Shown here: piece after piece, positions 54,097 through 59,204 of the stretch | Position numbering within the stretch: the first letter of the stretch is position 1 | Layout of the letters: each line of letters starts with the position of its first letter | DNA from: an uncultured Phocaeicola sp. | GTDB taxonomy: Bacteria > Bacteroidota > Bacteroidia > Bacteroidales > Bacteroidaceae | Length of the DNA stretch: 59,204 nt | Direction: 5' to 3' | Assembly: GCA_958434805.1 (NCBI GenBank) | Contig: CAUBDX010000018.1 | Span: 1-59,204, forward strand | Made by a program: the position numbers and the translations under genes | The notes under the pieces: generated by a model | Told to the model about the DNA's origin: nothing | Databases searched by the model: none | What the model saw: only the letters and a program-made list of their open reading frames with translations

Positions 54097-54127
54097 CCCC
54101 ATAAACAATTAATATTTTATATTTGAT

Positions 54128-54718
54128 ATGGAAAATAAATACATCACAGTAGCCTATAGACTGTATGCAGTAACCAATGGTGAAAAAGAACTTTTGGAAG
54201 AAGCTCCGGTAGAACACCCCTTCCAATTCATTTCAGGCATCGGCTATACGCTCGATAAGTTTGAAAAGGAAATCGTAGCATTGTCAAAAGGAGACAACTT
54301 TAACTTCACCATCCCTTGCGCAGAAGCATATGGCGAACGCAATGAAGACAACGTCCGTCAGGTAGAAAAAGCGATGTTCTGTGACCCGGACGGCAACTTC
54401 GACAGCGAAAATATCTTCGAAGGAAACATCATCATGCTGAACGATGCAGAAGGACACCAGTTCTATGCAAACGTAGGCGAAATTACAGAAGACAAAGTGG
54501 TACTCGACCTGAATCACCCTCACGCAGGTAAAGACCTTACTTTCGAAGGAACCATTACCGAAATGCGCGAAGCTACCAACAAGGAAGTAGAAGGCATGCT
54601 GAACATGATGAGTGGAGAAGGCTGCGGTTGCGGATGCGGAAGCTGCGGAAGCGGATGTGATGACCACGATCACGAAGACAGCGGCTGCTGCGGAGGCGGT
54701 TGCGGACATTGCCATTAA
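54128..54718 (+). CDS. slyD: FKBP-type peptidyl-prolyl isomerase, SlyD-like
   Basis: 196 residues. The split FKBP domain flanks an insert-in-flap chaperone domain (about 70-125); PFQFISGIGYTLDKFEKEIV and DLNHPHAGKDLTFEGTI are typical of SlyD. The tail (about 158-196) has nine Cys and four His among Gly, as in the metal-binding end of SlyD, which hands nickel to hydrogenase factors. No hydrogenase gene is in the window. It is cytoplasmic, with its own promoter and terminator. Confidence 0.95.
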   Translation: MENKYITVAYRLYAVTNGEKELLEEAPVEHPFQFISGIGYTLDKFEKEIVALSKGDNFNFTIPCAEAYGERNEDNVRQVEKAMFCDPDGNFDSENIFEGNIIMLNDAEGHQFYANVGEITEDKVVLDLNHPHAGKDLTFEGTITEMREATNKEVEGMLNMMSGEGCGCGCGSCGSGCDDHDHEDSGCCGGGCGHCH

Positions 54719-54735
54719 TTTTATCAGCTAATTAT

Positions 54736-54794
54736 ATCAGGCATAAAAGGCAATCAATGACAACCGTCACTGATAACCTTTTATGCCTGATTTT
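54736..54794 (+). terminator. Terminator of slyD
   Basis: A perfect 15-bp stem, ATCAGGCATAAAAGG (54736-54750) with CCTTTTATGCCTGAT (54777-54791), then TTTATTT. The longer frame of the next gene runs through it, which supports the later start of that gene. Confidence 0.9.
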
Positions 54795-54813
54795 ATTTAT
54801 ATCTATACGAATC

Positions 54814-55653
54814 ATGATTCTAATAGCAGACAGCGGAGCAACAAAAACCGACTGGTGTTTAGGAACTTCCGGCACCGGATGCAAACGGATACAGACCGAA
54901 GGAATCAGCCCCTTCCATCAGTCTGAAGAAACCATAAGGAATATCATCCAGTTCCAACTCCTCCCTTCTCTCTCCCCTGTGCTTACCCAAATCCGCTCCA
55001 TCTTCTTTTACGGAGCAGGATGTACCCCCTCACTTGCCGGCATAGTCAGACAAGCCCTAAGCACTTATTTTCCCTCACAGACCATTGCCGTCGAGACCGA
55101 TTTGCTCGGAGCGGCACGCGCCCTCTGCAAAGACCAGGCTGGTATTGCCTGCATCTTAGGCACCGGTTCAAACTCCTGCCTCTATGACGGCAGTCAGATT
55201 ACACATAACGTATCTCCATTAGGATATATCTTAGGCGATGAAGGAAGCGGTGCCTATCTGGGGAAACGGTTCATCGGCGACTGCCTGAAAAAGCAACTTC
55301 CCTCGTTTATATGCGACGGTTTATTCGAAGAATTAAAACTGACCGTCCCCGAACTGCTCGATAAAGTATACCGGCAGCCGCAGGCCAGCCGCTTTCTTGC
55401 CGGAATAGCCCCGTACATCCACCAGAACAAATCCGTGCCCGAAGTACAAGCCTTCCTTCAAGACTGTTTCCATGCCTTTTTCCAACGCAATGTCTCAGCC
55501 TATGGTCACTTGCTTCCGGTATCATTTACCGGCTCGGTCGCATGGTTCTTTCAAGACGAAATCAAAGAGACCGCTATCCAGGCAGGCTTTACCACCGGAT
55601 TGTTCATCAAGAATCCCATCAACGAACTGATAAACTATCATCTTACATATTAA
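54814..55653 (+). CDS. BadF/BcrA-type sugar kinase (N-acetylglucosamine-kinase-like)
   Basis: 279 residues from ATG 54814 (MILIADSGATKTDWCLG). The actin-like ATPase motifs are all present: phosphate-1 DSGATKTDW, phosphate-2/adenosine LGTGSNSCLYDG and GDEGSGAYLGKRF. Bacteroides relatives are annotated as N-acetylglucosamine kinases, so recycling of amino sugars in the cytoplasm is a fair guess. The gene sits 20 bases before the SIMPL gene. Confidence 0.85.
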   Translation: MILIADSGATKTDWCLGTSGTGCKRIQTEGISPFHQSEETIRNIIQFQLLPSLSPVLTQIRSIFFYGAGCTPSLAGIVRQALSTYFPSQTIAVETDLLGAARALCKDQAGIACILGTGSNSCLYDGSQITHNVSPLGYILGDEGSGAYLGKRFIGDCLKKQLPSFICDGLFEELKLTVPELLDKVYRQPQASRFLAGIAPYIHQNKSVPEVQAFLQDCFHAFFQRNVSAYGHLLPVSFTGSVAWFFQDEIKETAIQAGFTTGLFIKNPINELINYHLTY

Positions 55654-55672
55654 CCCTTTAACCATTTGTATT

Positions 55673-56377
55673 ATGAAGAATCTTAGAATTGAATCACTCA
55701 TCCTTGCCCTCGGCTTCCTGCTGCTGGGACTGTTCATTGAAAGAGGGTTCCGCAGCTTTGCAGAAAGAGACCGCAGTGTCAACGTTAAAGGCCTGGCAGA
55801 AATGGAAGTTCCAGCCAATAAAGTAACCTGGCCCTTAGTCTACAAAAGTCTGGGAAATAACCTGAACCAGCTTTACGACGAAATCAAGCGCTCCAACGCA
55901 ACCATCACCCAATTCCTGAAAGAAAAAGGACTTTCCGAAAAAGAGATCAGCATCAATGCCCCTGAAATCATCGACCTTCAAGCTGAACGTTACGGGAACG
56001 ACCGCGCATCGGTTTACCGCTATAACGTAACAACGGTCATCACCGTCACATCCGATAAGGTAGACTTGGTAAGAGGACTCATCAGCGAACAAGGTGAACT
56101 CTTAAAACGAGGCATTGCCATTACCGCGGGCGACTACCGGTATAATGTATCCTATGAATACACCAGCTTGAATGAAATCAAGCCCAGCATGATTGAAGAA
56201 GCGACCAAGAATGCACGCGAAGCAGCCGAGAAATTTGCCAAAGATTCCGGCAGTGAGCTGGGAAAAATCCGCCATGCCTACCAAGGCCAGTTCAGTATCA
56301 ACGACCGTGACCCCAATACTCCTTATATAAAGAAAATACGTGTGGTCACCACCATTGACTACTCACTGGAAGACTGA
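55673..56377 (+). CDS. SIMPL-domain (DUF541) membrane-anchored protein
   Basis: 234 residues: an N-terminal transmembrane anchor (about 5-26, SLILALGFLLLGLFIERGF) and a periplasmic SIMPL domain (about 38-232; SVNVKGLAEMEVPANKVTWP; RVVTTIDYSLED). Related proteins include YggE/OMP26. The general role is unclear, linked to oxidative or envelope stress. It is probably co-transcribed with the kinase gene. Confidence 0.9.
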   Translation: MKNLRIESLILALGFLLLGLFIERGFRSFAERDRSVNVKGLAEMEVPANKVTWPLVYKSLGNNLNQLYDEIKRSNATITQFLKEKGLSEKEISINAPEIIDLQAERYGNDRASVYRYNVTTVITVTSDKVDLVRGLISEQGELLKRGIAITAGDYRYNVSYEYTSLNEIKPSMIEEATKNAREAAEKFAKDSGSELGKIRHAYQGQFSINDRDPNTPYIKKIRVVTTIDYSLED

Positions 56378-56403
56378 CCGGAAAGCCTGAAAACAGAAAC
56401 ACA

Positions 56404-56469
56404 TATAGCCGCCATTCCGCCCCACTGCCCTCAAGAACCGCCAGAGAGCAAGCGCGAATGGCGGCTATA
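56404..56469. other. Perfect 14-bp inverted repeat between the SIMPL gene and rpsA
   Basis: TATAGCCGCCATTC (56404-56417) pairs with GAATGGCGGCTATA (56456-56469) around a 38-base loop. No T run follows on either strand, so an intrinsic terminator is doubtful, although it is in the right place to end the SIMPL transcript. Confidence 0.6.
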
Positions 56470-56542
56470 CCGCATAAATCGGCGGAAAACACCTGTAAAC
56501 AGCTCATTATCATCGAATATTTTTTCTAAAAAAGCAGAAAAT

Positions 56543-56574
56543 ATTGTGCGATTCAAGAAAAAACACTACCTTTG
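56543..56574 (+). promoter_or_regulatory. Promoter of rpsA
   Basis: ATTG (56543-56546), a 20-bp spacer and TACCTTTG (56567-56574). The start would be near 56581, giving a leader of about 60 very A/T-rich bases with no Shine-Dalgarno-like G run. Confidence 0.7.
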
Positions 56575-56641
56575 CCGCCGATTTAGATAAACAATATAAA
56601 GTCTAACACAATTAGTTATTTAAAAACAATTTATTAATTTA

Positions 56642-58426
56642 ATGGAAAACTTAAAAAACGTTGCTCCTATTGAAGATTTCAACTGGGATGCGTATGAAAA
56701 CGGTGATTCAGTATCAAACGTAAGCAAAGAAGACTTGGAAAAGGCTTATGACAGCACTTTAAACAAGGTAAATGACCGTGAGGTTGTTGATGGTACTGTA
56801 ATCGCAATGAACAAACGTGAAGTTGTAGTTAACATTGGCTACAAATCAGACGGTATCATTCCATTGAGCGAATTCCGTTACAATCCTGATTTGAAAATCG
56901 GTGACACTGTAGAAGTTTACATCGAAAACCAGGAAGACAAAAAAGGACAGTTGGTATTGTCACACAAGAAAGCTCGCGCTACTCGTTCTTGGGATCGTGT
57001 TAACGCTGCTCTTGAAAACGAAGAAATCATTAAGGGTTACATCAAGTGCCGCACTAAGGGTGGTATGATTGTTGACGTATTCGGTATCGAAGCATTCTTG
57101 CCGGGTTCTCAGATTGATGTTAAACCTATCCGTGACTACGATGTATTCGTAGGTAAGACTATGGAATTCAAAGTTGTTAAAATCAACCAGGAATTCAAAA
57201 ACGTTGTTGTTTCTCACAAAGCTCTTATCGAAGCTGAACTGGAACAGCAGAAGAAAGAAATCATCGGTAAACTTGAAAAAGGTCAGGTACTTGAAGGTAC
57301 TGTTAAAAATATCACATCTTACGGTGTGTTCATCGACTTGGGCGGCGTAGACGGTTTGATCCACATCACCGACTTGTCATGGGGTCGTGTAAGCGATCCG
57401 CGTGAAGTAGTTCAGCTTGATCAGAAATTGAACGTAGTTATCCTTGACTTCGATGACGAAAAGAAACGCATCGCTTTAGGTTTGAAACAATTGACTCCGC
57501 ATCCTTGGGACGGTTTGGACGCTAACTTGAAGGTAGGCGACCACGTTAAGGGTAAAGTAGTTGTTATGGCTGACTATGGAGCATTCATCGAAATCGCTCC
57601 GGGCGTAGAAGGCTTGATCCACGTATCAGAAATGTCTTGGAGCCAGCACTTGCGTTCAGCTCAGGACTTCATGAAAGTAGGCGACGAAATCGAAGCTGTA
57701 GTTCTGACTTTGGACCGCGAAGAACGTAAGATGTCTTTGGGTATCAAACAGCTGAAAGCTGATCCATGGGAAACTATCGAAGAAAAATACCCTGTAGGTT
57801 CTAAACACACTGCAAAAGTTCGCAACTTCACTAACTTCGGTGTATTCGTAGAAATCGAAGAAGGTGTTGACGGCTTGATCCACATCTCTGACCTTTCTTG
57901 GACTAAGAAAATCAAACATCCGTCAGAATTCACTCAGATTGGTGCTGACATCGAAGTTCAGGTATTGGAAATCGACAAAGAAAACCGTCGCTTGAGCCTT
58001 GGTCACAAACAGTTGGAAGAGAATCCATGGGATGTATTCGAAACTGTATTTACTGTAGGTTCAATCCACGAAGGTACTATCATCGAATTGTTGGATAAAG
58101 GTGCAGTAGTTGCATTGCCTTACGGTGTTGAAGGTTTCGCTACTCCGAAACACTTGGTTAAGGAAGACGGTTCACAGGCTCAGTTAGACGAAAAACTTGA
58201 GTTCAAAGTAATCGAATTCAACAAAGATGCAAAACGTATCATCCTTTCTCACAGCCGCATTTTCGAAGACGCTGCTAAGGCAGAAGAAAAAGCAGAAAAG
58301 AAAGCTAAGAAAACTTCTACAAAGAAAGAAGAAACTCCGATGATTCAGAATCAGGCAGCTTCTACTACTTTGGGTGACATCGATGCTTTGGCTGCATTGA
58401 AAGAACAATTGGAAGGTAAGAAATAA
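56642..58426 (+). CDS. rpsA: Ribosomal protein S1
   Basis: 594 residues with six S1 repeats in order, starting near 46, 130, 213, 300, 388 and 475. The central ones are the best conserved (EGTVKNITSYGVFIDLGG; KGKVVVMADYGAFIEI; AKVRNFTNFGVFVEIEEG), and repeats 1, 2 and 6 are divergent, as in other S1 proteins. A Lys/Glu/Ala tail (about 545-594) ends in ALAALKEQLEGKK. S1 binds unstructured A/U-rich mRNA leaders and brings them to the ribosome, the main start route in Bacteroidetes, which use few Shine-Dalgarno sites. Codon bias is strong, as for gapA. It is monocistronic, with its own promoter and terminator. Confidence 0.97.
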   Translation: MENLKNVAPIEDFNWDAYENGDSVSNVSKEDLEKAYDSTLNKVNDREVVDGTVIAMNKREVVVNIGYKSDGIIPLSEFRYNPDLKIGDTVEVYIENQEDKKGQLVLSHKKARATRSWDRVNAALENEEIIKGYIKCRTKGGMIVDVFGIEAFLPGSQIDVKPIRDYDVFVGKTMEFKVVKINQEFKNVVVSHKALIEAELEQQKKEIIGKLEKGQVLEGTVKNITSYGVFIDLGGVDGLIHITDLSWGRVSDPREVVQLDQKLNVVILDFDDEKKRIALGLKQLTPHPWDGLDANLKVGDHVKGKVVVMADYGAFIEIAPGVEGLIHVSEMSWSQHLRSAQDFMKVGDEIEAVVLTLDREERKMSLGIKQLKADPWETIEEKYPVGSKHTAKVRNFTNFGVFVEIEEGVDGLIHISDLSWTKKIKHPSEFTQIGADIEVQVLEIDKENRRLSLGHKQLEENPWDVFETVFTVGSIHEGTIIELLDKGAVVALPYGVEGFATPKHLVKEDGSQAQLDEKLEFKVIEFNKDAKRIILSHSRIFEDAAKAEEKAEKKAKKTSTKKEETPMIQNQAASTTLGDIDALAALKEQLEGKK

Positions 58427-58449
58427 TTCTTAAATCCATACATCTCAGA

Positions 58450-58481
58450 AAAGGATGTGCTTCGCCGCACATCCTTTTTTT
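58450..58481 (+). terminator. Terminator of rpsA
   Basis: A perfect 11-bp stem, AAAGGATGTGC (58450-58460) with GCACATCCTTT (58467-58477), followed by T to 58481. Confidence 0.92.
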
Positions 58482-58528
58482 ATGCCAGCTCGTTGCGTTT
58501 CAAACACCTCGGCTTTTATTCTTAATGT

Positions 58529-58563
58529 CAGGACGTTTCAGTGTAAATGTCCTGGCGTTTTTT
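58529..58563 (+). terminator. Second terminator-like hairpin after rpsA
   Basis: CAGGAC (58529-58534) pairs with GTCCTG (58549-58554), then GCGTTTTTTTATTT. No ORF lies between this and the first terminator. It may be a backup stop. Confidence 0.6.
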
Positions 58564-58843
58564 TATTTCAACAGCAGATTTTCAGCCAATCCCGTAAAAG
58601 TGTTTTACGCAAGTAAACGTTCGAAATAACAATTCAATAGTGACTTATAATTTTGATACATGACTTGTCGCATGCCTAATTTCAACAGACATAAAATAGC
58701 AACTTTCATCTAACAGTAAAAAAAATTAGTTAGCGAAAGATATACCAGCAATCTGTCATGCAGAACAAAGCGAAATTCTGGAAAAAACAAAGTCCAACCA
58801 TGAATGGTCTATTTCTTCTTAACAAAATAACAAGGCAGAAGAA
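58564..58843. other. AT-rich gap, nothing firm
   Basis: About 280 bases without an ORF I would call. One -7 match (TAATTTTG, 58648-58655) has no -33 partner. I see no repeat family or RNA fold. Confidence 0.5.
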
Positions 58844-58887
58844 ACAAAACACCTTGACATTTTCACATGAATGCCAAGGTGTTTTGT
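58844..58887 (-). terminator. Terminator-like hairpin after the zinc-ribbon relic
   Basis: A perfect 13-bp stem, ACAAAACACCTTG (58844-58856) with CAAGGTGTTTTGT (58875-58887). On the minus strand TTCTTCTGCC follows, a weak T run. It lies in the right place to end the minus-strand relic at 58969. Confidence 0.6.
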
Positions 58888-58968
58888 AAAAAAATATCAG
58901 GATTTTTATTTCAACTGCTAAAATTGCTTCAGTTTTTCAGCATAAGACAAAATACAATACTGATTAAA

Positions 58969-59160
58969 CTAATGCCTTCTTCTTGAAGACTCTATAGCTG
59001 TTGGTACATATTTCACAGACAACTTCATCTTACCGGGTTTGTATAAGGATTTACAATAATCACAAAAACGGTATTATTCTTCCTCATACACATAAAGCCA
59101 GCCTCTATCATGTATTACCTTACACGCAAAACATTTATTACGATATTCAATGTAACCATT
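58969..59160 (-). pseudogene. Decayed small zinc-ribbon protein
   Basis: On the minus strand a 64-codon frame reads NGYIEYRNKCFACKVIHDRG, then WLYVYEEE, an in-frame TAA at 59074-59076, then YRFCDYCKSLYKPGKMK and a basic end. The paired CxxC motifs (CFAC, CDYC) look like a zinc ribbon. A TAG lies just before the first codon, and a neighbouring frame (DKIVVAENR) could be the missing start after a frameshift. With a stop inside and no start, it is probably a relic. I do not recognise the family. Confidence 0.5.
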
Positions 59161-59183
59161 CTATTTTCCGCTACGACAATTTT

Positions 59184-59204
59184 ATCGGCTGTTTTTCAGC
59201 CGAT
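59184..59204. repeat. Perfect 8-bp inverted repeat at the window edge
   Basis: ATCGGCTG-TTTTT-CAGCCGAT closes the window. It could be a terminator stem whose T run lies outside, or a leader hairpin of the minus-strand relic. Confidence 0.45.

Noticed and set aside
58648..58655. Promoter in the rpsA downstream gap
   Set aside because: The -7 box matches, but there is no -33 box, no following ORF and no matching terminator.

Overview
The window looks like a chromosome segment from a Bacteroidales bacterium of the Bacteroides/Phocaeicola type. The signs are TonB-linked outer-membrane proteins with an N-terminal carboxypeptidase-like domain, lipoproteins with an acidic run after the lipid cysteine, the cytoplasmic GH57/glycosyltransferase/debranching trio, DUF4492-cydA-cydB, a split LysO, long-form PurC, and about twenty promoters with the Bacteroidetes -7 box TAnnTTTG, several with a TTTG-like -33 box. 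I do not assign a species.

Layout. 1-856: end of an IS3-family element with a frameshifted transposase. 1.0-4.9 kb (-): TonB-dependent receptor plus a beta-helix surface lipoprotein. 5.1-9.8 kb (-): alpha-glucan/glycogen operon. 10-17.3 kb (-): serS, a porin, the miaA-lipid kinase-kdsA operon, gapA and two identical tRNA-Arg genes. 17.5-21.2 kb (-): Dcp-type peptidase and an NhaC-type antiporter. 21.4-26.8 kb (+): an AT-rich accessory island with a membrane-spanning TPR/HTH regulator, an outer-membrane barrel, a C39-peptidase ABC exporter that has lost its membrane domain and Walker A, and a stub of a HlyD-like adaptor. 26.9-30.4 kb (-): a small membrane protein and the cytochrome bd operon. 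30.5-37.0 kb (+): TolC/HlyD/MacB-like export operon followed by a LytS/LytR-type two-component pair. 37.0-37.4 kb: an orphan promoter-terminator unit that looks like a small RNA. 37.4-40.8 kb (-): C69 dipeptidase and M23 peptidase. 40.8-41.5 kb: a repeat-rich gap holding an Rhs fragment, a 22-bp palindrome array and a structured leader. 41.5-48.0 kb (+): split lysO, phoH, purC, ubiE/menG, aroE, an alpha/beta hydrolase and a hypothetical protein. 48.1-49.7 kb (-): PCMD-like protein and SPOR lipoprotein. 49.85-58.4 kb (+): YtxH/holin-like/93-aa cluster, tricorn-like S41 protease, SlyD, BadF-type kinase, SIMPL protein and rpsA. 58.4-59.2 kb: two terminators and a decayed zinc-ribbon ORF.

Most genes are housekeeping. 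The parts most worth a second look are the deleted peptide-export locus; an A-rich octamer repeat (CTYAAnAA) running up to the start codon of four same-strand downstream genes; the 22-bp palindrome array; the lysO leader, which looks like an attenuator; the orphan small RNA; and a composite dispersed repeat that supplies the last codons of PhoH.
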